The translations under genes and the position numbers were made by a program. Source: Vallitalea maricola (GTDB lineage Bacteria > Bacillota > Clostridia > Lachnospirales > Vallitaleaceae). Taken from it: a DNA stretch of 64,000 nucleotides. The notes beneath the pieces were generated by a model. That model worked only from the letters and a program-made list of their open reading frames with translations. It did no database searches and was not told where the DNA came from. The number at the start of each line of letters is the position of its first letter. Position 1 is the first letter of the stretch. The DNA lies in assembly GCF_036985595.1 (NCBI RefSeq), contig NZ_BTPU01000037.1, positions 1 to 64,000 on the forward strand, written 5' to 3'. Shown in pieces: positions 34,801 to 43,500 of the stretch.

Positions 34801-34855
34801 AAAAAAAAGAGCCCTACAAATATGCGTATATAATATATCATATTGTGGGTTCTAC
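34801..34855 (-). terminator. Intrinsic terminator of the flaG-fliD-fliS operon
   Basis: GAACCCACAA pairs with TTGTAGGGCTC in a stem with one bulge, and eight T residues follow on the minus strand. It lies about 60 bp after the last flagellar gene and overlaps the next promoter. Confidence 0.68.
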
Positions 34856-34861
34856 TGTCAA
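34832..34861 (-). promoter_or_regulatory. Sigma-A promoter of rpmG-secE-nusG
   Basis: TTGACA (34861-34856), 18-bp spacer, TATATT (34837-34832) on the minus strand. The -35 hexamer abuts the upstream arm of the preceding terminator and the -10 lies inside its loop. Confidence 0.6.
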
Positions 34862-34916
34862 GGTTTTCGAAAGAATTTTATTATTATAGTAATATTTCTA
34901 TGACCCTGAGCTTATT

Positions 34917-35399
34917 TTACTTTTTTTGATCCAAGAAGTAAGATTTATCTTTAAAAGAGTTATTCATGTTCTTATAATAGTTTGTTGCCGTTTTCTTACT
35001 CTTTTTGAAAGTTTTTATCTCTCTTTTTTTGTTATTGAAATGTTCTTCTATTATTACTTTATTCTTTTCTTCCAATACTTGTATATCAATACCTATTTCA
35101 GATACACTAGTTATTTTATTCTTTAGTAATTTTATTTTGTCTTTATATAGGTAAACATTTCCTTCAAGCTCTTTTGATACTCTATCAAATGTTGACTGAA
35201 AACCTGAGTCTAAAATCGCTATCTCGTCTATATATTTTTGCTTTTCAGCCATAAACTCATTAAATTCTTCTAGATCAAACTTATTATTATTAACGTATTC
35301 ACTTTGTTTTCTAGTAACTTCATAGATGTTTCTGAGAACATCTGACTTCTTATCCAACGAATCTAATAATATATTAAGATAGGTGTTAATATCCAACAT
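34917..35399 (-). CDS. FliT/FlgN-like flagellar chaperone candidate
   Basis: 160 aa, predicted almost entirely helical and charged, with heptad-like stretches (YLYKDKIKLLKNKITSVSEI, QVLEEKNKVIIEEHFNNKKR) and a C-terminus ending KSYFLDQKK, as is common in FlgN/FliT-type proteins. Its position last in flaG-fliD-fliS-yjfB matches FliT, the FliD export chaperone, in B. subtilis. Sequence similarity is too weak for a firm name. Base composition is like the flagellar genes next to it. Confidence 0.6.
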   Translation of the reverse strand: MLDINTYLNILLDSLDKKSDVLRNIYEVTRKQSEYVNNNKFDLEEFNEFMAEKQKYIDEIAILDSGFQSTFDRVSKELEGNVYLYKDKIKLLKNKITSVSEIGIDIQVLEEKNKVIIEEHFNNKKREIKTFKKSKKTATNYYKNMNNSFKDKSYFLDQKK

Positions 35400-35446
35400 G
35401 CAAATACCTCTTTTCTACTTATATAAGTAAATGTTGATCAAGTTAA

Positions 35447-35638
35447 TTAGAGCCTAATATCTATATTAGCTCCTATATGTGGATTGACTGATGTTTCTAG
35501 TGAAGCAGATTGTATAAGCTGATCCAACGCTTGTCCCTGCTGTTTTACCATATCCATACCCATCTTACTTAATGAAATATTAACTTGAGACATAATTTTC
35601 CCTTGTGACAAAGATGTTGATAGTGCTGCTATATCCAT
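35447..35638 (-). CDS. yjfB: YjfB-family putative motility protein
   Basis: 63 aa: MDIAALSTSLSQGKIMSQVN, then a helical segment with GMDMVKQQGQALDQLIQSAS and a C-terminal NPHIGANIDIRL. The MDIAALS start and the NPHxGxNIDI end are typical of the small YjfB-type family found in flagellar operons; the role is unknown. It lies between fliS and the chaperone candidate with GGAGTGAAGTG upstream. Confidence 0.8.
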   Translation of the reverse strand: MDIAALSTSLSQGKIMSQVNISLSKMGMDMVKQQGQALDQLIQSASLETSVNPHIGANIDIRL

Positions 35639-35655
35639 AGTATCACTTCACTCCT

Positions 35656-36063
35656 TTATTCTGTAACGTTAGTTGTGTCTTTATTTTTAGGAATCTTTGC
35701 AAGCTTCATAGCTTCTTTCCAAGTATCACGAAGTTCTCTTAGGAAACCTAAAACTTCTTCTAATACTTCTTTGTCTTTAGTTATATTTGCTTCTACTAGC
35801 CTATCATTTATGTAGTCATACATTTTTTTAAAACTTTCTGCTACTGGATATTTTTCATCTAATGTAATAACAAATTCTTCTATAATATCTTCCACTCTAT
35901 TAATATAATTATGAGCTTTTTCTATTTCATTATTATCTAGAGATACTATAGCTTGATTGCAGAATTTTATTGCACCGTTATATAGCATTAGTGTTAGTTC
36001 TTGTGGGGAAGCCGTTAAGATCGAGTTATTTTGGTATTTGTTATATCCAGTATTTGTTATCAT
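35656..36063 (-). CDS. fliS: Flagellin export chaperone FliS
   Basis: 135 aa. MITNTGYNKYQNNSILTASP, QELTLMLYNGAIKFCNQAIV and the NRVEDIIEEFVITLDEKYPV helix are family features. FliS binds the flagellin C-terminus and keeps it unfolded before export; in B. subtilis it also affects the FliW-CsrA balance. The ATG overlaps the fliD stop by four bases. Confidence 0.96.
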   Translation of the reverse strand: MITNTGYNKYQNNSILTASPQELTLMLYNGAIKFCNQAIVSLDNNEIEKAHNYINRVEDIIEEFVITLDEKYPVAESFKKMYDYINDRLVEANITKDKEVLEEVLGFLRELRDTWKEAMKLAKIPKNKDTTNVTE

Positions 36064-37556
36064 TGAGACCCTCCTCCTAACATTGATGCTAGTGATGCAC
36101 TTTGGCTGTTCATCATTTGAATTGCTTTTTCCATGGCAGTGAATTGTCTGTAATATCTTTCTTCTATGTCAGCTAACTTGTCCTCTAATACAGTTATTCT
36201 ATCTTTGTAATCATCTATTTGATTGTCCATTTGTTTATCATTAAAGAAAGTGAATGCACTACTTATCTCTGTTGATTTCATTTTTTCTTGCATTTTTGAG
36301 TACAGTTCATCCCCTATTGCATTTAATAAATCAGCTACTTGTTCTGGATCTTTCTCAATTGCTTCTTTTAATTTATTTGTTTTAGCAGCATATAGTGGAT
36401 CATCTCCATCTCCATCAATATGTAAAAGACCTTTCTCAGTATAATTTCCTGTTACAATTCCTAAATCAGATAAAAATCGATATTCAAGACCTGATGTATC
36501 CACCCCACTACTACTTCCAACAATACTTCTCATGGAATCTACTAAACTAGTTAGAATATCATCTCTTCTTAATAATGAATCTTTAATCTTTTGTTCCCAT
36601 AATTTTATATCATCTTCAGACATTGCTTGCTTTTCTTCTTGAGTAAGAGGTTCATATCCTACAACTCTATCCGCACCAAGTTTTTCATTAATTTCAACAA
36701 TAATTTTATTATATTCAGTTATGAAATCTTTTACATTGTCATACATAGCTTGTGTATCTTGATTAACAGTTATATTAGCATCACCTTTTGCTTTTAAGGT
36801 TAGAGTAAGACCATTAACAGTTATTTCATTACTATCAGATACTAATTCTGTTTCATTGTAGGTAAATATAGAATTTTCTCCATCAGTACCTACTTTACCT
36901 TCTAATCCTAAGGCTTTAATTAAATCGGTATCTCCACCTACTTGAATCTTAACATCATCACCTTGATTCTTACTTGACATCATTACTCGGTCAAAATTAC
37001 TATCAAATGAAATATTAACGTCTTCAACAGCTTTTTTAATATTATATACTATTTGAGCCATTGTATCATCTTTGCCTATAGTTATCTCTACTGGTGTTCC
37101 ACCGTTTTTGGTTGTAATATTAATCTTTTTTTCAGTAGCTGCACCAAAATCCAATAATTCACTTATTTTAGTTGATGATTCTACATCTATGTCATTATTA
37201 TCCTTATCTTTTGTTATTTTATCTCCTGTTAGGAAAGAACCCTTTGCAAGTTGAGTTATAGTAACTGTATGAGTTCCCTCTGCAGCGTTTACATTAGCTT
37301 TAGCAGAAATAATGGAGTCATTAGAAGATACTGTAGTCTTTTCCATGAATGTTCCTTTAGATCTTAAGTTATAAACTTGTTTAGTATAGAAAGAATATAG
37401 TTTTTTATTCATTTCTTTCCAGATATCTTTTCTCCATTCAAGTTTTGTCTTCTGTTTTTTTACTTTGTCTACCTTCATTCTTTCTGCTTTCATTAGTTCT
37501 TTTATAATTTTGTCTGTTTCAAGTCCTGAAGCTAATCCTGAAAATCTTACTGCCAT
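36060..37556 (-). CDS. fliD: Flagellar filament cap protein FliD
   Basis: 498 aa from ATG at 37556 (MAVRFSGLASGLETDKIIKE), preceded by AAGGAGTG. The N-terminal coiled D0 region with KQKTKLEWRKDIWKEMNKKL, a central domain, and a C-terminal coiled region (KDRITVLEDKLADIEERYYR, QFTAMEKAIQMMNSQSASLA) are as in FliD. It assembles as the filament cap. Possible FliT-type chaperone downstream. Confidence 0.97.
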   Translation of the reverse strand: MAVRFSGLASGLETDKIIKELMKAERMKVDKVKKQKTKLEWRKDIWKEMNKKLYSFYTKQVYNLRSKGTFMEKTTVSSNDSIISAKANVNAAEGTHTVTITQLAKGSFLTGDKITKDKDNNDIDVESSTKISELLDFGAATEKKINITTKNGGTPVEITIGKDDTMAQIVYNIKKAVEDVNISFDSNFDRVMMSSKNQGDDVKIQVGGDTDLIKALGLEGKVGTDGENSIFTYNETELVSDSNEITVNGLTLTLKAKGDANITVNQDTQAMYDNVKDFITEYNKIIVEINEKLGADRVVGYEPLTQEEKQAMSEDDIKLWEQKIKDSLLRRDDILTSLVDSMRSIVGSSSGVDTSGLEYRFLSDLGIVTGNYTEKGLLHIDGDGDDPLYAAKTNKLKEAIEKDPEQVADLLNAIGDELYSKMQEKMKSTEISSAFTFFNDKQMDNQIDDYKDRITVLEDKLADIEERYYRQFTAMEKAIQMMNSQSASLASMLGGGSQ

Positions 37557-37568
37557 ATTAATCACTCC

Positions 37569-37943
37569 TTATCTTTTCTCATCAACAAAAATCCCAGCCA
37601 TTTCCCATAACTTTGCAACCATATCTAATATTTTTTCAGATGGAATCTCTCTTATAACAGAATCATCTTCTGTATTAATTACTTTAACCATAATTTGTTT
37701 TGTTTTTTCATGTATAGAAAATTTTAATCTTCGGTCATATACTTTAAAGTGTTTATTAGCCTTTTCTATAGCTTCTATTACTTCATGTTCTTCAATTTGT
37801 TGTTTACTGTCAATATTTATTGGCACATCACGAGCAATTTCATCCTTAACTTTTTCTACTTTTACAGATGAACTGACTTCCTTTTTCATATCAACTTGAG
37901 AGTTTGAATTATACATATTTGCGGTATTACATTCAATTCTCAT
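37569..37943 (-). CDS. flaG: FlaG family flagellar protein
   Basis: 124 aa. The C-terminal half holds the FlaG domain: FKVYDRRLKFSIHEKTKQIM, VKVINTEDDSVIREIPSEKI and LDMVAKLWEMAGIFVDEKR. The N-terminus is variable and polar. In other bacteria FlaG affects filament length. It opens the flaG-fliD-fliS block and is 107 bp after rfbH. Confidence 0.93.
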   Translation of the reverse strand: MRIECNTANMYNSNSQVDMKKEVSSSVKVEKVKDEIARDVPINIDSKQQIEEHEVIEAIEKANKHFKVYDRRLKFSIHEKTKQIMVKVINTEDDSVIREIPSEKILDMVAKLWEMAGIFVDEKR

Positions 37944-37983
37944 TATTAAAAACCTCCTTATTTAATGTTCTCATCTGTATAAT

Positions 37984-38010
37984 ATATCGTAAGTTTAATG
38001 TAATAACTTA
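37984..38010 (-). promoter_or_regulatory. Possible sigma-28 promoter before flaG
   Basis: TAAG (38010-38007), 15-bp spacer, TACGATAT (37991-37984) on the minus strand, two or three mismatches from TAAA-N15-GCCGATAT. Weaker than the flgM and flagellin sites but in the right place to restart flagellar transcription after the sugar genes. Confidence 0.4.
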
Positions 38011-38050
38011 ACAGTTTTATCAGTTAATTGCATAGAAAAATATTTCGTCC

Positions 38051-39352
38051 TTAAGAAAAGTACTGTTTAAAGTTCTTTAATATATATTGGATTTGCTTAT
38101 CTCCAATTCCTGGCCAAACTCCAATCCAAAAAGTATTCTTCATAATCATATCTGTGTTTTTCAATTCTGTAGCAACTCTATACTCCACTTTATTTTCTGT
38201 AAATAATGGTTGTTTTAATATATTACCCGCAAATAGCAATCTTGTACCAACTTTGTTCTCCTCTAAAAATTGTATAAGAGAATTTCTAGTATATTTATTA
38301 TTCTCCTTAATCGTTATAGGAAATCCAAACCAACTTGGTTCAGTGTTCTTTGTAGGTTCTGGTAGAATTAAAAATCCATTTAGGTCTTTTAACCCTTCAT
38401 ATATTTTACAAAAATTATTTTTTCTCTTTTCAATAAATGCTGGTAATTTCTTTAGCTGTGATACACCTATAGCAGCTTGCATATCTGTAACCTTAAGATT
38501 ATAGCCAAAATGAGAATATACATATTTGTGATCATATCCCATTGGAAGCTCTCCATGCTGTTGCGTAAATCTATGTCCACAACAATTATCCTTTCCTGGA
38601 GGACATATACAATCTCTTCCCCAATCTCTAATAGAACGAATTATATTATGTAACTGTATATCATTAGTAACTACAGCTCCTCCTTCACCCATTGTTATAT
38701 GATGCGCAGGATAAAAGCTATATGTAGATATGTGTCCAAAGGTTCCTGTATATTTACCATCGTATTTAGAACCTAACGCATCACAATTATCTTCAATAAT
38801 CCATAAATCATGTTTCTTTGCAAACTCAATTATCTTGTTTAAATCAAAAGGATTTCCTAATGTATGTGCTACAATTATGGCTCTTGTTTTTTCAGATAAT
38901 GCTTTTTCTAAATCATTAACTTTAATATTATATGTTCTCAGTTCTACATCTACGAATACAGGAATTAATCCATTCTGTATAATTGGTGCTACAGTAGTTG
39001 GAAAACCCGCAGCAACAGTTATTACTTCATCACCCTTTTTTAATCTTCTCTTACCCAATTTATGTGAAGTCAGAGCTGATACAGCTAATAAATTTGCAGA
39101 GGAGCCAGAATTTACAAGAGATGTATATTTTACTCCTAAGAACTTAGATAATTCTTTTTCAAATTTATCTCCGTATCTTCCAGATGTTAACCACATATCA
39201 AGAGATGCATCAATTAAATTAGTTAAATCACACTCATCTACAACTTTTCCTGAAGCTGGTATATAAGTCTTCCCAGAAATAAACTCTGTTCTTTGTTGAT
39301 CTTGTTTGTAATAATCTACAACCTTTTCAAATATTTGTGCTCTATCAATCAT
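38051..39352 (-). CDS. rfbH: CDP-6-deoxy-4-keto-glucose 3-dehydrase (E1)
   Basis: 433 aa, starting MIDRAQIFEK at 39352 with GGAGTGAGG upstream. It belongs to the DegT/StrS fold but has histidine where aminotransferases have the PLP lysine (YPAHHITMGEGG, about 214-225), the mark of the PMP-dependent 3-dehydrase. The cysteine group CICPPGKDNCC (about 248-258) fits the [2Fe-2S] site of E1. It removes the 3-OH from CDP-4-keto-6-deoxyglucose. Its partner reductase E3 is not in the window. The start overlaps the end of rfbG. Confidence 0.93.
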   Translation of the reverse strand: MIDRAQIFEKVVDYYKQDQQRTEFISGKTYIPASGKVVDECDLTNLIDASLDMWLTSGRYGDKFEKELSKFLGVKYTSLVNSGSSANLLAVSALTSHKLGKRRLKKGDEVITVAAGFPTTVAPIIQNGLIPVFVDVELRTYNIKVNDLEKALSEKTRAIIVAHTLGNPFDLNKIIEFAKKHDLWIIEDNCDALGSKYDGKYTGTFGHISTYSFYPAHHITMGEGGAVVTNDIQLHNIIRSIRDWGRDCICPPGKDNCCGHRFTQQHGELPMGYDHKYVYSHFGYNLKVTDMQAAIGVSQLKKLPAFIEKRKNNFCKIYEGLKDLNGFLILPEPTKNTEPSWFGFPITIKENNKYTRNSLIQFLEENKVGTRLLFAGNILKQPLFTENKVEYRVATELKNTDMIMKNTFWIGVWPGIGDKQIQYILKNFKQYFS

Positions 39353-40442
39353 TTTCCTCACTCCATGTTAGCCCTTGTTTCTTTGCTTCTTTTTCATAAT
39401 CTTCTATCTGTCTTAAAGTATATTCATATATATTTTTATTACCATTTACATAATAATGTTCATACCATTTAATTGTATATTCAAGAGCTTTATTTACTGT
39501 ATACACAGGTCTCCATTTTAAATAAGTATTGACTTTACTTATATCAAGTTTTAAGAGATTTGCTTCATGGGGATTATCCCCTTTATCTATTTCTATAGTT
39601 CCCTTACCCCAAACGTCTATGGCAGATTTTAATATATCCTCTACAGTTAAAACATCACTATCTTTCGGTCCAAAATTCCAAGCACTACTATAAGTTTCTC
39701 TATTATCTAACATTAATGCTCCAATCCATAAGTATCCTGATAATGGTTCTAGGACGTGTTGCCAAGGTCTTGTAGCGTAAGGATTTCTTATTCTTATAGA
39801 TTTATCTTTAGTGACTGCTCTAACAAAATCAGGTATTAATCTATCTTCTGCCCAATCACCACCACCAATTACATTTCCTGCTCTAGCAGTTGATAATGCT
39901 ATACCTCTTTCATTAAAAAAACTATTTCTGTATGCAGATACAATAAGTTCTACGCAACCTTTACTAGAACTATAAGGATCATATCCACCCATAGAATCAT
40001 TTTCTCGATATCCATAAGGCCATTCCTTATTTTCATAGCATTTATCTGTGGTGACCACAACTACTGATTTAACACTATCTGTATTTTTAGCAGCTTCTAG
40101 TAAATTAACTGTTCCCATGATATTTGTTTCATATGTTTCAATAGGGCATTTATAAGATTGTCTTACTAAAGGTTGAGCTGCTAAATGAAAAACTATATCT
40201 GGTTTATGTTTTTGAAATTGAGTTAGTAAAAAATTGTAGTCTCTAACATCACCTATTATATTTGTAATTTTATCTTCTAAATTACATATGTTAAACATAG
40301 ATGGATTTGTCGCAGGCTCTAAGGAATATCCTATTACGTTTGCGCCTAATCTTTGAAGCCATATAGAGAGCCAAGTACCTTTAAAACCTGTTGCACCTGT
40401 TATAAGAACATTTTTATTCTTATAGTTGTTTTTAAAAACCAT
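39345..40442 (-). CDS. rfbG: CDP-glucose 4,6-dehydratase
   Basis: 365 aa extended SDR enzyme. NAD-binding GATGFKG (about 17-22), the catalytic YSSSK (Y157, K161) and TTDKCYENKEWPYGYRENDS, which is typical of CDP-glucose rather than dTDP-glucose dehydratases. It converts CDP-glucose to CDP-4-keto-6-deoxyglucose, the step between RfbF (51828-52607) and RfbH. A substrate-pocket SDR C-terminus continues to KKQGLTWSEEND. Confidence 0.95.
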   Translation of the reverse strand: MVFKNNYKNKNVLITGATGFKGTWLSIWLQRLGANVIGYSLEPATNPSMFNICNLEDKITNIIGDVRDYNFLLTQFQKHKPDIVFHLAAQPLVRQSYKCPIETYETNIMGTVNLLEAAKNTDSVKSVVVVTTDKCYENKEWPYGYRENDSMGGYDPYSSSKGCVELIVSAYRNSFFNERGIALSTARAGNVIGGGDWAEDRLIPDFVRAVTKDKSIRIRNPYATRPWQHVLEPLSGYLWIGALMLDNRETYSSAWNFGPKDSDVLTVEDILKSAIDVWGKGTIEIDKGDNPHEANLLKLDISKVNTYLKWRPVYTVNKALEYTIKWYEHYYVNGNKNIYEYTLRQIEDYEKEAKKQGLTWSEEND

Positions 40443-40456
40443 TAATTAATCGCTCC

Positions 40457-42139
40457 TTAAAAGCTTTTTAAAATCATCCATTGTCCTGATTCTATTACAT
40501 CATTAAATTTTAATTTTATTACATCTTTTAATTCTTTCTGTTGTATTTTAATCGCTAATATTCCATCTTCAACAATGTTATTTTTTAACTTATCTAAAAT
40601 CTTTAAAGGATTTTCATATGTTTCAAATTTACTTTCTATTATAATATACTTAAATTTTTCATTACTAAAAAAGCTATTTAAATCTTCAATAGAAGGTACA
40701 TATTCTGCTATATCAGATACACCCTTCAAATCTTGAATATAACAATGTTCATCAGTTATATTATAAATTTTAACTTTTAAATTATGTACATTTTCTTTAA
40801 TACTTTCTTTTACTTTAAGAGGATTACTTCCAATTCCGCAATTAATACCTAAAACATTTAAATCGTTAATTTCATTACAAGGTAAATATTTAAATAAATC
40901 TGGTTCCCAACAAAATCCAACTCCCCATGGATCTATTCCAAAAATTTCAAGGAACTCTTTTCTTCCATCTAAATAATAGGCATTAAATCCCTTATTACCA
41001 TTATTATCTACATATTTTGATATATCATTTTTCAAAGTTATACTTCCAAAATGATAACAATATGCATCTTTTGCCAACATCATTTTATACCCATTTCGCC
41101 TTAATAAAAATGATAACTTGTCATCAGGGAATGACATATTTTTAAATGTGTGCAAATAACCTCCCCAACCTATACCATTCATAGAAAAAAAAACTTTACT
41201 TCTTTTTAAATCTATAGGATTACATAGCTTTGCTCTTTGCTCCCATCTAAATTTATCCCTTTTATTATTTTGTAATGCAAAATTATACATTTCGTCAATC
41301 GATTTATAATCTGAAAATATTTGTTGTAGATTGCTAATGTTAGGAGTACTTGGAACTACCCAAGCAATACTATTATCACTTTCCATACATGCAATCATGT
41401 TTTGTATTGTATTGTTGGCTATTAATACATCATTACTTACTGATAAAACATATTTTCCTTCTACAATTCTATAAACTGCACTTAATCCAACACCATTTTT
41501 ACAAATATCAAGTTGTTTTGTAGGACTAATTGATTCAAAATATTCTTTTGTACCATCTGACGATCCATGATTTACAAGAATCAATTCATAGGTTAAACCT
41601 TTAGGAATATTTTTTAACAAACTATCTATACATAATTTTGTATAATCTAATTTATTGTATCCAGTAATAATTATAGAAATATCATATTTATATGATTGCA
41701 TCTCCTCAGACCTATCAATAAATTTATTTGAACACATATTGATCATTTCATTAGAATAATAATCAATCATTTTAGTTTTATTTGGATAAATACAACTAAA
41801 AAAATAGAGTTTTAGCTTCATATCTATCAATAGAGGTATAACTTCAAATTCTATTTTTTCACTCATTCTAAGCGATCTTGATGTATATAATAATTTTAAT
41901 CTATTGAAAGAATAAATAATATTTTCACACATAATATCCATCTTATATACATTTTCGCTATTTTTCAACATCAATATTTCATCATATATAGCATTTAATG
42001 AATCCACCATATCTTTAAAAATTATTTCAAACTCAAAATAATTGTGTTCAACATATACTTTATTTAGATATTCAGAGGCTTCAATTAAGGTATCAACAAT
42101 TTCAAGTATTTTAGAAATTATTATTTTATTTTTAATCAT
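40457..42139 (-). CDS. Family 2 glycosyltransferase, three-part protein
   Basis: 560 aa. Residues 1-150 are helical and match no family I know. A GT-A (GT2) domain starts at about 152 (YDISIIITGYNKLDYTKLCI, then VNHGSSDGTKEY) and runs to about 390; the usual DxD is replaced by SVSNDVLI. Residues about 430-560 resemble a class I methyltransferase-like Rossmann fold (LNVLGINCGIGSNPLKVKES, FKYIIIESKFETYENPLKIL) with a degenerate glycine motif, reminiscent of sequences in large surface-glycan transferases. Probably transfers a sugar to flagellin or a growing glycan; substrate unknown. Confidence 0.8.
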   Translation of the reverse strand: MIKNKIIISKILEIVDTLIEASEYLNKVYVEHNYFEFEIIFKDMVDSLNAIYDEILMLKNSENVYKMDIMCENIIYSFNRLKLLYTSRSLRMSEKIEFEVIPLLIDMKLKLYFFSCIYPNKTKMIDYYSNEMINMCSNKFIDRSEEMQSYKYDISIIITGYNKLDYTKLCIDSLLKNIPKGLTYELILVNHGSSDGTKEYFESISPTKQLDICKNGVGLSAVYRIVEGKYVLSVSNDVLIANNTIQNMIACMESDNSIAWVVPSTPNISNLQQIFSDYKSIDEMYNFALQNNKRDKFRWEQRAKLCNPIDLKRSKVFFSMNGIGWGGYLHTFKNMSFPDDKLSFLLRRNGYKMMLAKDAYCYHFGSITLKNDISKYVDNNGNKGFNAYYLDGRKEFLEIFGIDPWGVGFCWEPDLFKYLPCNEINDLNVLGINCGIGSNPLKVKESIKENVHNLKVKIYNITDEHCYIQDLKGVSDIAEYVPSIEDLNSFFSNEKFKYIIIESKFETYENPLKILDKLKNNIVEDGILAIKIQQKELKDVIKLKFNDVIESGQWMILKSF

Positions 42140-42160
42140 GGCAACTCCTTATATAATTGT

Positions 42161-43456
42161 TTATTTTATTATTTTATATTCATTTCCAAAACAAAGGCAA
42201 TAATATTTTTGATTTCTTGAATTCCTAAATAACTCTCTAGCTTCAATACAAGATGAATTACCTGTAGCAATAATACACACCTCATTATAATTATCTATTT
42301 GGTCTAATCTTTCTGATACCAAACCATGAAAATTAATATCTCTATATTTATCAAAAACTGCTACTAACTGTGCATTAGGAAAATTCTTTAAAATATATTC
42401 ATAAACTAAATCAGTAATTTGTGTTACACCCCAGAATGCATATTTTATATTTTCTTTCTTATTCCAATATTTATCTGCATGTTTTTTTATATTTTCAGTA
42501 TAAAAAAGTACATATTCTTTTTTATCTCTATTTTCATAAAAACTACTTATCATGTACAATTCATTATATTTACTATATGTTTCTTTAATACGCTTAGCTG
42601 AAGTTTCTAGAATACATTTTTTCATATCTTCAAAATTTATTGAAGCAGGATTCCAATTTATTTCTTCATATTCTTGTTCAGATTTAAAATCAATTAACTT
42701 TTCTATCCATGAAAAGGTGTAACTAAATTTATCTTTAACAAAAATTACTGGTATACCCATAGCCATGCATGGGGACGCACAATGAAGTCGTGAAGTTACA
42801 ACTAAAGCAGCTTCCTCTTTATACTTATTTAATCTATTTTTAGTAAATTTATCTATTTTTATACCTTCAATAGAATTATCTATATTTCCATAATATTGAT
42901 GTGTTAGATATTCTACATTATTTAATAAATCCTTAGGTATGTAGTTATATAAACTTTTAGGAATATCTACCAAAAATACTTTATTCATTTTTTCAGGATT
43001 GAATTCTCTTTTAGGAAATGTTGCTGTTAAACAACCATTTAAATATGCTGGGATGTTTACTTGTCTAAACAAGTTTAATGTATATTCATCTCTACATCCA
43101 ATAGGAGCATATTGTCTCAAATATTCTAACTCTTCTTGTGAAAAATTAAGACTAATACAGCTTATACCAATAAACACAGGTATAATTTTCGGCGAAAATC
43201 TTAACTGTCTTTTTCCGTAATCAGAATTAAATAATATAAAATTCAAAGGTAAAATTACATATTCCCCTTCATAACTATCCAAATCATAATATTCAATTCT
43301 AATAATCTCTTCTTCTTTTATTCCCATATGTCTATATAAATTATCTACAGCCAATATTTGCATATAATCTCCAATGTTAATAACTCTTTCAGATTTAATA
43401 CCCTTTTTGGAAGTATAAACATTTCCTCTGAAATGGTCTAGATTAGCATATCTCAT
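42161..43456 (-). CDS. Polysaccharide pyruvyltransferase family protein
   Basis: 431 aa. The PS_pyruv_trans domain (about 1-300) shows VINIGDYMQILAVDNLYRHM, PVFIGISCISLNFSQEELEY, APIGCRDEYTLNLF and near the end VVTSRLHCASPCMAMGIPVI. The family adds pyruvate ketals to surface sugars, though some members have other roles. An extra C-terminal region (about 330-431: YAFWGVTQITDLVYEYIL, then VCIIATGNSSCIEARELF) looks like a small nucleotide-binding Rossmann module. The substrate may be a flagellar glycan. Confidence 0.82.
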   Translation of the reverse strand: MRYANLDHFRGNVYTSKKGIKSERVINIGDYMQILAVDNLYRHMGIKEEEIIRIEYYDLDSYEGEYVILPLNFILFNSDYGKRQLRFSPKIIPVFIGISCISLNFSQEELEYLRQYAPIGCRDEYTLNLFRQVNIPAYLNGCLTATFPKREFNPEKMNKVFLVDIPKSLYNYIPKDLLNNVEYLTHQYYGNIDNSIEGIKIDKFTKNRLNKYKEEAALVVTSRLHCASPCMAMGIPVIFVKDKFSYTFSWIEKLIDFKSEQEYEEINWNPASINFEDMKKCILETSAKRIKETYSKYNELYMISSFYENRDKKEYVLFYTENIKKHADKYWNKKENIKYAFWGVTQITDLVYEYILKNFPNAQLVAVFDKYRDINFHGLVSERLDQIDNYNEVCIIATGNSSCIEARELFRNSRNQKYYCLCFGNEYKIIK

Positions 43457-43500
43457 ATTGAATCTCCTTTAAAATATATATTATAAAAAACTACATTTTT

